DNA of 64,000 nt, from NCBI GenBank assembly GCA_036268875.1, contig DATATI010000053.1, positions 1 through 64,000 of the forward strand, read 5' to 3'. Below are positions 36,775 to 45,293 of the stretch, piece after piece; the stretch's first letter is position 1, and each line of letters begins with the position of its first letter. The translations under genes were made by a program, and so were the position numbers. This DNA is from Polyangia bacterium (GTDB taxonomy: Bacteria; Myxococcota_A; Polyangia; Fen-1088). The notes beneath the pieces were generated by a model. The model saw nothing but the letters and a program-made list of their open reading frames with translations. It did not search any database and was not told where the DNA came from.

Positions 36775-37676
36775 CACGTCTCCGTCGGTAACACGTTCAG
36801 GTGCACCACCCCCGAGGCGGGCGCCGCCGGCGGCGGGGTGGCGCGGAGCTCTTCGGCGGCGTCGAGGGTGGTCACCACGGCATGGGCCAAAATGTCCGCG
36901 CAGCCGAGCACCCGCTGCCGCAAGGCCAAAAGCGGCGCCAGCGCGCCCGGATTTCCCAGCAGCGCGCGCACCACCCGACCGCGGCGAACCGCGCCGCCTT
37001 GGTCGCGGCTGCCGTTGAGGAGCGCCGGCAAGGCTTCATCGGCGGTGTCGCTGACCGCGCGCAAGACCAGCCAGGGCAGGCCGGCGCGATCGGCGGCGGC
37101 GGCGAACACCGCCGATTCCAGATCCACCACCGCAGCCAGATCGGATCCAGGGACGCCGACGCTGGCAGCGGCATCGGCGCGCGCCGTCGCCAACATCAGC
37201 AGGCGGCGTTTCTCCTCGACGGTGTCGGCGATCCGGTTGGCAGTCACGGCGATGCCCCGCCGCGCGCCGGTTGCGTCCGCGGCGACGACCAGGGCCGCGT
37301 CGCCGTGATAAAGGCGCTGGCTGGCGACATCCAAGACCTCTGCGCACGACACCAGCGCGGCGCGCTCCAGATTTGCGTGCAGACCGCCCGCCACACCGAG
37401 GGCGATCACCCGCCGCACCGGCATCACCGCCGCCAGCAACGCGGCCAGTCCGCAGCGGGCGTTTTGTTCACCGTCGCCGGTCACCGCCACCGCCACCCTG
37501 GTCGCCCCCAGTTGCCCGACGGTGGCCTCGACGCCGGTCACCGTCAGGCGCCGTGCGGACGAAAGCCGCGGCAACAGCGCCGACACCTCTTCGCGCATCG
37601 CTGCGACGATCACCGTCAGGCCCCGTTCCCCACTTCCCGCGCCGCTGCTTGCGACGCCCGTTTGGCGCTCTGCCAC
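36774..37676 (-). CDS. hpnG: HpnG, hopanoid-associated nucleoside phosphorylase
   Basis: 300 aa from GTG 37676. It belongs to the nucleoside phosphorylase/MTA-SAH nucleosidase fold (LTVIVAAMREEVSALLPRL, VIALGVAGGL, DLESAVFAAAADRAGLPWLV, LRAVSDTADEALP). HpnG removes adenine from adenosylhopane to give ribosylhopane. It lies 6 bp after hpnH, which makes its substrate, and overlaps the squalene-synthase start, so the pathway order is preserved. The last 50 residues after the phosphorylase core are Ala/Pro-rich. Confidence 0.88.
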   Translation of the reverse strand: MAERQTGVASSGAGSGERGLTVIVAAMREEVSALLPRLSSARRLTVTGVEATVGQLGATRVAVAVTGDGEQNARCGLAALLAAVMPVRRVIALGVAGGLHANLERAALVSCAEVLDVASQRLYHGDAALVVAADATGARRGIAVTANRIADTVEEKRRLLMLATARADAAASVGVPGSDLAAVVDLESAVFAAAADRAGLPWLVLRAVSDTADEALPALLNGSRDQGGAVRRGRVVRALLGNPGALAPLLALRQRVLGCADILAHAVVTTLDAAEELRATPPPAAPASGVVHLNVLPTET

Positions 37677-37682
37677 GCGTGC

Positions 37683-38684
37683 CTAGCCCATGAAATTCCA
37701 GGCAGCCATGCGCAGCATGTCGCGCGGGCTTTTCGATAGCTGACGAACGGCCGAGGCCTCAAAGCCCGAGTGCATGGCGCAGTTCTGACACTTGTCATCC
37801 TTGCGCGATTCCCAGTACGCCCAGTTGGTCTTGGTCCAGAACTCGTTCCAGTCGGCGGTGAAGGTCTCGCCGATGAGGTAACAAGGTCCTTTCCAGCCGC
37901 GCGGCGTGAAGGTCACCGTGCTCCAGGGCGAGCAGTCGTATTCGCGCAGGCCGGCGGCGAACTCGAGGTACATCGGCGTCGAGTTGAGCGGAAACCGCCT
38001 GGACAGCTCCAGTACGCGCTGGAATTTTTTCTGGATCTCTTGCCGGGTGGGGAAGATGTCCGTCGACACCGATTCATAGTGATACCCGGGCGACAGCAGC
38101 AGGCCGTCCACGCCCAGCTGGGTCAAGAACGCGCACAGCTCTTCGATTTCCTCGATCGACGTGTGCTTGAAGACGGTGGTGTTGGTCATGACGTGATAGC
38201 CGAGGCGTTTGGCTTCCCGGATCATCTCCACCGCCTTGTCGAACACGCCGTCGCGCGCACAGACCTCGTCGTGGGTCTTACGCATGCCGTCCAGGTGAAC
38301 GTTGATGGTCAGGCGTTTGTGCGGAGCGATCTTGCCGAACACCTTGCTGTCCAGCACCAGTCCGTTCGTGCACAAATAGATGTGGCGCTTGCGGGCGATG
38401 ATGCCGCCCACCAGCTCGGCCAGCTCCGGATACAGCGTGGGCTCGCCGCCGCAGATCGAGACCGAGGGCGCGCCGCAGTCGTCGACCGCCTTCAGACACG
38501 TCTCGACCGGCAAACGATCCGCCAGCTTTCCGGTGTGCCGTTCAGTGGAGCAACCGATGCAAGCCAGATTGCAGGTGTAAAGCGGCTCCAGCATCAGCAC
38601 GAACGGATAACGGGTGTTGCCCCGCATCGCCTGCTTCAACTGGTACCCGACCATGTCTGTCGTGATATGCAACGGGAATCGCAT
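37683..38684 (-). CDS. hpnH: HpnH, adenosyl-hopene transferase (radical SAM)
   Basis: 333 aa from ATG 38684 (GAGG upstream), matching the conserved family start MRFPLHITTDMVGYQLKQAM. The radical SAM motif is C38-x3-C42-x2-C45 (CNLACIGC), followed by CGGEPTLYPEL. The C-terminal cysteines (CSPWSTVTFTPRGWKGPC, CQNCAMHSGFE) are typical. HpnH adds the 5'-deoxyadenosyl radical to diploptene to form adenosylhopane, the first step of side-chain building. Divergent from shc, which makes its substrate; the 116 bp between them should carry both promoters. Confidence 0.95.
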   Translation of the reverse strand: MRFPLHITTDMVGYQLKQAMRGNTRYPFVLMLEPLYTCNLACIGCSTERHTGKLADRLPVETCLKAVDDCGAPSVSICGGEPTLYPELAELVGGIIARKRHIYLCTNGLVLDSKVFGKIAPHKRLTINVHLDGMRKTHDEVCARDGVFDKAVEMIREAKRLGYHVMTNTTVFKHTSIEEIEELCAFLTQLGVDGLLLSPGYHYESVSTDIFPTRQEIQKKFQRVLELSRRFPLNSTPMYLEFAAGLREYDCSPWSTVTFTPRGWKGPCYLIGETFTADWNEFWTKTNWAYWESRKDDKCQNCAMHSGFEASAVRQLSKSPRDMLRMAAWNFMG

Positions 38685-38800
38685 TGTGGGTCCTCTCGAG
38701 GCCCAGACTCTAGCAACGAGTCCCGTCGAGAAGAGGTGAAATCGGTGAAAGATCAGAGAACCCGAGATGCGTCCGGTTTTCCCCGCGATCAGGCGCACAT

Positions 38801-40747
38801 ATGGGCGCGCCGGTGATCGCCCCCGCGCCGGCGCCGGATGCGCAGCCCATCGGGCAGGCGATCGAGGCGGCGCAACGGTGGCTGCTGGCCCGCCAGGATG
38901 CCGCCGGCTTCTGGTGCGCCGAGCTGGAAGGCGACACCACCCTGGAAAGCTACATCATCCTGCTAGAGGCCTTCTTCGGCCGGCGCGGCAGCGAGAAATC
39001 CCAAGCGGTCGCGCACGCAATCCGCGAAGAAGCCCTCCCCGACGGCGGCTGGCCGCAATATCCGGAAGGGCCCGCCGACATCTCGGTGTCCGTGCTCAGC
39101 TATTTCGCTTTGAAGCTGGTCGGCGACCCGGCCCTTGCGCCGCACATGCAGCAGGCGCGTGCCGCCATCTTGCGCCTGGGCGGCGCCGCGCGCGCCAACA
39201 GCTACACGAAATATCACCTGGCCTTCTTCGGCCAGTATCCATGGGCCGACGTGCCGGCCATCCCGCCCGAGATGGTGTTCTTGCCCGGCAAAGGGCCGTT
39301 CACCGTTTACGACATGTCCAGCTGGTCGCGCACCATTTTCGTGCCGCTGGCCATCCTGTACGCCGCAAAACCCACCATTGCCGTTCCCGCCGCCTGCGGC
39401 GTCGCCGAGCTGTTCGCCCCGGCGGAAAACGCGCCGTACACAAGAGGCGGCGAAACGCTGCTGAAAAAAGCCTTCTTCGGCGTCGATCGCCTGCTGAAAG
39501 GATTTGAACGCCTGCCGGGCGCGGGCGCCTTGCGACGGCTGGCGGTCAGTCGCGCCGCCGCCTGGATGATCGAGCGGCTGGAAGACTCCGATGGTCTGTC
39601 GGCGATCTTGCCGGCCATGGCGAACGCCACCATGGCGCTGAAGGTCCTGGGGTACGGCGACGATCATCCGTTGCTGAAGGAACAGCTCGGATATCTTGAC
39701 GGGCTTTTGCTGGGCGAGGCCGCGACCGGAACGCGGCGCATGCAGCCGTGCTTGTCGCCGGTCTGGGACACGGTGCTTTCCAGCCACGCCCTTGGTCAGG
39801 CAGGCCTGGGCCCGCGGCACCCGGCGCTGCAACGGGCGGCGACGTGGCTTTTGACCAAGCAAACCCGCCGGCCCGGCGACTGGTCAGGGCGCAACAGCGC
39901 ACCGCCCGGCGGCTGGTACTTCGAACACCGCAACGAATTTTATCCCGACGTCGACGACACCTGCATGGCCCTGATGGTGTTGCGCCACGCGCGCGCCGAA
40001 GGGCCGACGGCGGCGACGCAGAACGCGGCGGTCGAACGGGGCCTCACCTGGATGTTGGGCATGCAAAACAGCGACGGCGGGTGGGCCAGCTTCGATCGCG
40101 ACAACGACAAGCGCTGGCTGACCGAGGTCCCCTTCGCCGATCACAACGCCATGATCGATCCCAGCACCGCCGACATCACCGGCCGCGTCCTGGAATCGTT
40201 GAGCGCCTTCCCCGGCTACACCGCAGCGCACCCGGTGGTGGCGCGCGCGCTGGCCTTCCTTCGCCGCGATCAGAACAGCGACGGCGCCTGGTACGGCCGC
40301 TGGGGCGTCAACTATCTTTACGGCACCTGGCAGGTCCTGCGCGGCGTCGCCTGCATCGGCGAGGATCTTCAGGCGCCATACGTCGGCCGCGCCGTCCGTT
40401 GGTTGCTGGCGCATCAAAACTCTGACGGCGGCTGGGGAGAGACCATCGCCAGCTACGACGATCCGTCAAAGCGCGGCGTCGGCCCGTCCACGCCCAGCCA
40501 GACCGCCTGGGCGCTGATGGGTCTTCTGGCCGCCGAGTCCGCCGACGCGCCGGCGGTCGTGCGCGGCGTGCAGTGGCTGCTGGATGCGCAAACCAGCGAC
40601 GGGACCTGGCCGCAGGCGAACTGGACCGGGACCGGTTTTCCCAAGGTCTTCTATCTCAACTATCACTATTACCGGCACTACTTCCCGCTGATGGCGTTGG
40701 GTCAGTACGCCCGCGCCCGCCAGATCGCCTTGCCGTCGTCAACGTAG
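38801..40747 (+). CDS. shc: Squalene-hopene cyclase
   Basis: 648 aa, normal for the family. The catalytic acid motif DVDDT is at about 382-386. QW-type repeats recur through the alpha/alpha barrel (GGWPQYP near 85, NSDGGWASF near 425, NSDGAWYGRWGVNYLYGTW near 490, NSDGGWGE near 545, TSDGTWPQ near 600). The enzyme is monotopic in the inner membrane and cyclises squalene to hopene. It is transcribed away from hpnH. The stop overlaps the 3' end of the opposite TatT-like gene by 9 bp, leaving no room for a separate terminator. Confidence 0.97.
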   Translation: MGAPVIAPAPAPDAQPIGQAIEAAQRWLLARQDAAGFWCAELEGDTTLESYIILLEAFFGRRGSEKSQAVAHAIREEALPDGGWPQYPEGPADISVSVLSYFALKLVGDPALAPHMQQARAAILRLGGAARANSYTKYHLAFFGQYPWADVPAIPPEMVFLPGKGPFTVYDMSSWSRTIFVPLAILYAAKPTIAVPAACGVAELFAPAENAPYTRGGETLLKKAFFGVDRLLKGFERLPGAGALRRLAVSRAAAWMIERLEDSDGLSAILPAMANATMALKVLGYGDDHPLLKEQLGYLDGLLLGEAATGTRRMQPCLSPVWDTVLSSHALGQAGLGPRHPALQRAATWLLTKQTRRPGDWSGRNSAPPGGWYFEHRNEFYPDVDDTCMALMVLRHARAEGPTAATQNAAVERGLTWMLGMQNSDGGWASFDRDNDKRWLTEVPFADHNAMIDPSTADITGRVLESLSAFPGYTAAHPVVARALAFLRRDQNSDGAWYGRWGVNYLYGTWQVLRGVACIGEDLQAPYVGRAVRWLLAHQNSDGGWGETIASYDDPSKRGVGPSTPSQTAWALMGLLAAESADAPAVVRGVQWLLDAQTSDGTWPQANWTGTGFPKVFYLNYHYYRHYFPLMALGQYARARQIALPSST

Positions 40748-41503
40748 CTGTGTCGCGAACGCCGCCGCCTCTTTCTTCACCGCCCGTTCCTCGGGCGGAT
40801 CGTAACGGCCGACGGGCGCGGCGGCGATCTCTTGCAGGCGGGCGCGCGCCTCGGCCGGGTGATCTTCGGCGGCAGCGATGCGAGCCTGATAAAGTCGGGC
40901 GCGCAGGTTCGCCGAATTGATCGCCAGCGCGCGCTGCAATTGCGCGGCGGCCTTGGCGCGGTCGCGCTTGGGCCAGGGCAATTCCAGATAGTAAGCGGCC
41001 CACACCACCGGGATGCTGCCGTGGTCGTAACCGGGATCGAGGGCCGTGGCCCGCTCCAGCGGTCGCTTGAATTTGCCTTCGATGCCATTCGCCAGCGCGC
41101 GCACCGCGCCCATCCCTTCGGCGTAGCTGCCGATGCACAACGCCGCCCAGTAATAACCGTCGACGCCGTTCGGATTGGCGGCGATGGCCCGGTTGGCAAG
41201 GTCGTAGCCTTGCTTGCCCAAGCGCGAGCGATCGTCGGTCGCGCGCGCATGATCGTCGCTGTCGGTGAACGCCACGCGCGCCGCCCGCCACAGCACCCCG
41301 TAATCGTTCGGCGCTCGCGCCAGCGCAGTCTGGGCACCGAGCCGCGCCTCGGCCTGCGCGGCAGGCTCGTCGCGACGCAGGTGCAAAGCATCCAGGCGCG
41401 CCAGGAGCTCAGTCACTGGCGGCGCTCCTTCTGCCGCCGACGCGGCGGCCGCGCGCGCCCCCACCGTCAGCAGAAAAAAAAAGCCCGCCAGCACCGCGCG
41501 CAT
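40739..41503 (-). CDS. Secreted TPR protein, TatT-like
   Basis: 254 aa with an N-terminal signal (AGFFFLLTVGARAAAASA). Helical repeats run through the protein: LGAQTALARAPNDYGVLWRA, YDLANRAIAANPNGVDGYYW, LERATALDPGYDHGSIPVVW, LQRALAINSANLRARLYQAR. The pattern matches TRAP-transporter T-component (TatT) proteins, a periplasmic trimer thought to help ligand uptake; no TRAP transporter genes are nearby. Overlaps the end of shc and is divergent from the GNAT gene by 47 bp. Confidence 0.75.
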   Translation of the reverse strand: MRAVLAGFFFLLTVGARAAAASAAEGAPPVTELLARLDALHLRRDEPAAQAEARLGAQTALARAPNDYGVLWRAARVAFTDSDDHARATDDRSRLGKQGYDLANRAIAANPNGVDGYYWAALCIGSYAEGMGAVRALANGIEGKFKRPLERATALDPGYDHGSIPVVWAAYYLELPWPKRDRAKAAAQLQRALAINSANLRARLYQARIAAAEDHPAEARARLQEIAAAPVGRYDPPEERAVKKEAAAFATQLR

Positions 41504-41550
41504 CGCCTGGCACTATACGACCCAACGGGAAAACAGTTTACGCTGCGGCG

Positions 41551-42024
41551 ATGGCGGCGTTTTCGATCCGGCCAGCGGTGCCAGGCGACCAGCAGGCTTT
41601 GTTTGGTCTCATCCGCGCGTTGGCCCGGTTCGAACGTTTGGAAGAGGCGGTCACCGGCAGCGCTGAAGAACTGGGCCAGCACCTGTTCGGTGCCGCCGCC
41701 GCTGGCGGGCGACCGCTGGCAGAAGGGTTGCTGGCCGAGGTGGCCGGCGCGCCAGTCGGGTTCGCGCTATTTTTCACCAATTATTCGACCTTCCTGACCC
41801 GGCCAGGGATCTACCTGGAAGACCTGTTCGTGCTGGAGGACCACCGCCGACAAGGCGTGGGCCAGGCGCTGCTGGCCGAGGTCCGCCGCATCGCCGAGGC
41901 GCGCGGGGCCGGGCGCCTCGAGTGGACGGTGCTGGACTGGAACGCCGACGCCATCGCTTTTTATCGCCGCATCGGCGCTGACGTCCTTCCCGACTGGCGT
42001 CTTTGCCGCGTGCGCCTGCGCTGA
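41551..42024 (+). CDS. GNAT N-acetyltransferase
   Basis: 157 aa. Acetyl-CoA binding is seen in LEDLFVLEDHRRQGVGQALL (the R/Q-x-x-G-x-G/A motif A), and the C-terminal WTVLDWNADAIAFYRRIGA is motif B. The N-terminal ALARFERLEEAV and FFTNYSTFLTRPGIYLEDLF segments resemble diamine (spermidine/spermine-type) acetyltransferases, so a polyamine or similar amine is a likely substrate. Cytosolic, single gene. Confidence 0.9.
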   Translation: MAAFSIRPAVPGDQQALFGLIRALARFERLEEAVTGSAEELGQHLFGAAAAGGRPLAEGLLAEVAGAPVGFALFFTNYSTFLTRPGIYLEDLFVLEDHRRQGVGQALLAEVRRIAEARGAGRLEWTVLDWNADAIAFYRRIGADVLPDWRLCRVRLR

Positions 42025-42216
42025 TCGGCGGCTTTTCATTCCTGCGCCTGATTGCGCCCTGCTTCACGTCGCGGTGGCTGCGGGCGTCGCTGGAGCAAAC
42101 AGGCCGGCGAACGCTGGACCGGATTCGTGGTGGTCCATGCAAAGGGCGGACGGCGCGCCTTGAAGCGCGGTTGACTGTTCGAGCTTCAGCCCCACGTTTT
42201 GTCGTGGGAGGGACTC

Positions 42217-42372
42217 ATGTTCATCATTCTCGCGATCATTCTGGGAGTCGCCTGGCTGCTGGGCTTCACGGTCTTTCACGTGGCCTCGGCCGGCATCCAC
42301 TTGCTGATTTTCCTCGCCATCGCGAGCTTGGTCGTGCACTTCGTGCGCGCGGCCCGGCGCAGCACCAGCTGA
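42217..42372 (+). CDS. Tiny membrane protein, lmo0937 family-like
   Basis: 51 aa, with GGGAGGGA before the ATG. Two membrane helices (FIILAIILGVAWLLGFTVFH and IHLLIFLAIASLVVHFV) are joined by a short AS/G turn and end with a basic tail RAARRS. This matches the small lmo0937-type family, abundant in soil bacteria and of unknown function. Possibly stress-related. Confidence 0.8.
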   Translation: MFIILAIILGVAWLLGFTVFHVASAGIHLLIFLAIASLVVHFVRAARRSTS

Positions 42373-42376
42373 CGCG

Positions 42377-43459
42377 CTAGCGTTTCGGTTGCCAGCCAGA
42401 GCCGCGCTCGTCGGCCTGCGGCGAGGAACGTGGCGCGGCCTGTGGGGCCACCCGATCGGGCGGTACCGCCCTGGGGTGGCGCACATCGAAGGTGGGCTTT
42501 TGATTCGGATCGCAGGTGGGGCCGAAGCCATTGGCATCGAATCGATACTGCAAATGGCCGGTGGTGCCGCGGGCGTGCGCTTCGACGTCGACGTCGTGCA
42601 CCCCGGCGCGCGACGGCGAACAGTAAGACAGCAAGTAATATCGTTTCGACGACGCTTCGATTCGGGCTCCGACCTCGTCGAATCCCTTCTGGACATCGGC
42701 GCGGTTCTGCGAGGCAAACGTCCCCGATCGACCGATTTGCTGCAATTGTCCGCGATCCACTTCCTGCCCGACGCCGATGACGTAGGTCTCGAAGCCGGCG
42801 CCGTCCAGCGCGTGGGCCACGTCCTCGGGGCTGGCCCGGTGCGCGCGGTCAGTGCCGTCGGTGAACACCACCAAGGTTCCAAAGCGCAGCGGCACCGGCG
42901 CGCGTTCCATTTGCTGATCGAGGACTCGCACCGCTTCGATCACCGCGCCGTTGAGGTTGGTGGACGGATCGCGCGGGCGCCGCGTGGCCAGCGCGTTGAT
43001 CCCGGCCCTGATGTTCCCGCCGAACCCGACCAGCGCCGACAGGTGCGGGCTGCCGTCGAAGGTGTAGACGGCGACCTTTTGATAGGGCCCCACGCGATCA
43101 CCAAACGACGACGCGGCCTGAATCAGCGCTGGCATGTCGCCCGAATCAACGACGCTGCCGCTCATGTCCACCAGAAGCAGCGTGTAGTGGATGGCCGCCA
43201 CCTCGGGCTGCAGGATGGTTTGCTTGCTCTCCAGGATCGAGACCGGCTGGCCGTCTTCGTAGATGCGGAAATCCTGCGGCGTCAGTTCAGCGACCGGCTC
43301 GCCGCGATTGGTGTCGACAGTGAAGTACACCGCCACGTTGGACGGCCGCCGCACCGATGCGTCCACCAACTGCAACCGCAGACCGACGCAGCCAGCGCCG
43401 ACGATGGCCAGCGCGGTACCGAGACTCAGCAACACCAACGGCCGACGCGCATCGCTCAT
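42377..43459 (-). CDS. VWA-domain lipoprotein
   Basis: 360 aa from ATG 43459 (ATG 43471 also possible). Signal with lipobox (LAIVGAGC). Residues about 35-90 hold a beta-sandwich-like front (EPVAELTPQDFRIYEDGQPV) seen in the VWFA-related proteins of Acidobacteria and Myxococcota. The VWA domain follows with the MIDAS motif DMSGS near residue 105 and TLVVFTDGTDRAH near 205. The tail is Pro/Arg-rich. Binds divalent metal and probably protein ligands in the periplasm. Convergent with the tiny membrane protein; function unknown. Confidence 0.8.
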   Translation of the reverse strand: MSDARRPLVLLSLGTALAIVGAGCVGLRLQLVDASVRRPSNVAVYFTVDTNRGEPVAELTPQDFRIYEDGQPVSILESKQTILQPEVAAIHYTLLLVDMSGSVVDSGDMPALIQAASSFGDRVGPYQKVAVYTFDGSPHLSALVGFGGNIRAGINALATRRPRDPSTNLNGAVIEAVRVLDQQMERAPVPLRFGTLVVFTDGTDRAHRASPEDVAHALDGAGFETYVIGVGQEVDRGQLQQIGRSGTFASQNRADVQKGFDEVGARIEASSKRYYLLSYCSPSRAGVHDVDVEAHARGTTGHLQYRFDANGFGPTCDPNQKPTFDVRHPRAVPPDRVAPQAAPRSSPQADERGSGWQPKR

Positions 43460-43549
43460 CCGCGTCGGCATATCACGACTGGCCTGGGAACCGGACAAAA
43501 GGATCCGTTCTGTTCGGATGGGCTGGTCGCGTCGCGGTAAAACGCCGGC

Positions 43550-43759
43550 ATGGACAATCACCAGATCGTGCTGCTCGGGCGCAGCAGCTCGCACTTCACC
43601 CGTACGACGCGGGTCTTCGCGCACGAGCTGGGCGCACCGTACATTTTTCGACCGGTGCTGGACCTGACCACGCTCGACCGGACAGCATACGGGGGCAACC
43701 CGGCGCGGAAGGTGCGGCGCCAGCAAAAGCAGCGCTCAGATCAGTTGCGCAGGAAATGA
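43550..43759 (+). pseudogene. Truncated glutathione-S-transferase N-terminus
   Basis: 69 codons from ATG 43550. Residues 1-54 look like the thioredoxin-fold start of a GST (MDNHQIVLLGRSSSHFTRTT, FAHELGAPYIFRPV, YGGNPARKV, where GNP-x-x-KVP is expected). After that the frame reads into unrelated basic sequence and stops where the msrBA gene ends on the other strand. The whole C-terminal helical domain is missing, so it is likely a remnant. Confidence 0.5.
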
Positions 43760-44922
43760 CAGGTGTAACCGCCCGGGTTGTTCTGCAGATATTTTTGGTG
43801 ATAGTCCTCGGCGCGGGTGAACGTTCCTTCATCGACGATCTGCGTAACGATGGGGTGCTTCCACTTTCCGGACCTTTCGACGCGCGCCTTGACCTCTTCG
43901 GCGATCTTGCGTTGCTCGGGGGAGGTCACGAAGATCGCCGAGCGATACTGCGAACCCACGTCGTTGCCTTGCCGGTTCAGCGTGGTCGGGTCGTGCATGC
44001 GAAAGAACCACTTCTCCAGCAGGTCGGCGTAGGTGAGCTTCTTCGGATCAAAGACGATCCGCACCGATTCGGCGTGCCCGGTCGAGCCGGTGTGCACGTC
44101 GCTGTACGTCGGGGCCGCGGTCTTTCCGCCGGTGTAACCGACCTCGGTCTCGATGACGCCGGGAATCTGGCGGATGATCTCTTCCATGCCCCAAAAGCAG
44201 CCGCCCGCCAGCACGGCGGTTTCCAGCGTCGGCTGACAGCCCGGTTTGTCGCCCGCGCCCGGACGCGCGCAGGCGTTGTCGGTGGCGGCCGCCGATGCGC
44301 CACCGGTGCTGGCGGCTCCGGCAAAAAGCGCGGCGTATTCGCCATAGCCTTCCGCCTGCAGCCGGGCCACCGGCACGAACCGCAGCGCCGCCGAGTTGAT
44401 GCAATAGCGCAGGCCGCTGGGCGCCGGCCCGTCGTCGAAGACGTGGCCAAGGTGCGACCCGCCCCCTTTCGACGTCACTTCGGTCCGGGCCATGCCCAGA
44501 CTGCGATCGGTTTTTTCTTCCACCCGACCCGGTTCGACTGGCCTGGTGAAGCTGGGCCAGCCGGTGCCCGATTCAAACTTGTCCAGCGAGCTGAACATCG
44601 GCTCGCCGGTGACGACGTCGACGTAGAGGCCTTGGTCGTGGTTGTTCCAGAAGGTGTTGCGAAACGGCGGCTCGGTGGCCTCGTGCTGCGTGACTTCGTA
44701 CTGCAGCGGCGTCAGCCGGCGCCGAAGGTCCGCATCGGCGGGCTTGGAATACGTCTTCTTCGAAATGGTCATGGTCTTTGCCCTCTCCGGAGGTATCGCG
44801 GCGGAAGACCGACGCCAGGCCCCCACGGCGCCCACGGCCAGCACGGCGACCAGCGCGGCCATCCCGAAACGGCGCCTGGAAGCGCCCGGTGCTGCAGTGG
44901 TCGGTGGAATGTTCCGAAGCAT
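43741..44922 (-). CDS. msrBA: Exported MsrB-MsrA fusion, methionine sulfoxide reductase
   Basis: 393 aa. An N-terminal [21 protein letters not shown] segment looks like a twin-arginine or uncleaved signal, so the enzyme is likely periplasmic. MsrB (about 55-190) has [21 protein letters not shown] and the catalytic Cys in RYCINSAAL; the zinc CxxC pairs are absent, the Zn-free type. MsrA (about 230-393) has the catalytic GGCFWGMEE and GYTGG. The order B then A is the reverse of the commoner A-B fusion. It repairs oxidised Met of envelope proteins. Ends inside the GST remnant. Confidence 0.93.
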   Translation of the reverse strand: MLRNIPPTTAAPGASRRRFGMAALVAVLAVGAVGAWRRSSAAIPPERAKTMTISKKTYSKPADADLRRRLTPLQYEVTQHEATEPPFRNTFWNNHDQGLYVDVVTGEPMFSSLDKFESGTGWPSFTRPVEPGRVEEKTDRSLGMARTEVTSKGGGSHLGHVFDDGPAPSGLRYCINSAALRFVPVARLQAEGYGEYAALFAGAASTGGASAAATDNACARPGAGDKPGCQPTLETAVLAGGCFWGMEEIIRQIPGVIETEVGYTGGKTAAPTYSDVHTGSTGHAESVRIVFDPKKLTYADLLEKWFFRMHDPTTLNRQGNDVGSQYRSAIFVTSPEQRKIAEEVKARVERSGKWKHPIVTQIVDEGTFTRAEDYHQKYLQNNPGGYTCHFLRN

Positions 44923-45293
44923 CGATTTCCCTCCTTAACGCTCCGGCAGGGTCTACGCCAGGCCGGCCTGGCGGTTACGGATCGCCCGGGGGGCGGCAAG
45001 ACCACGTCCGCGCCCGGCGAGTCGGTCAAAGTGCGCGAAGGAGGTTCGTGTGTGGCGGCCGAGCCGTCGCCGCACAGCAACCAACGCTGTCGGCGTGCGC
45101 GCGGACAGTCGGCCAAAATGCACTTCAGTGGGCGCACCAACCGTCGAACAAATTTGAACGGATTTTTCTGGTGAGCGGCACCAACGACGAACAACACATT
45201 TTTTAGCGGCGAGACGTATATGGACCGATAACACTTAAGAGGTCGTTGGCGGGTCGTTAGCTTTTCTCTATCGCTGCTGCGGGAGGTCGTTCT
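44923..45293. other. Intergenic region upstream of the giant repeat protein
   Basis: About 370 bp between divergent genes with no supported coding sequence. The part near 45150-45290 is AT-richer and carries short direct repeats of GGTCGTT (near 45240-45290), likely the promoter region of the giant gene. GGGAGGTCG before GTG 45294 supports that start. I saw no clear -35/-10 pair. Confidence 0.5.

Noticed and set aside
44953-45234. Minus-strand frame upstream of the giant gene
   Set aside because: No ribosome-binding site, no recognisable domain, Arg-rich composition.
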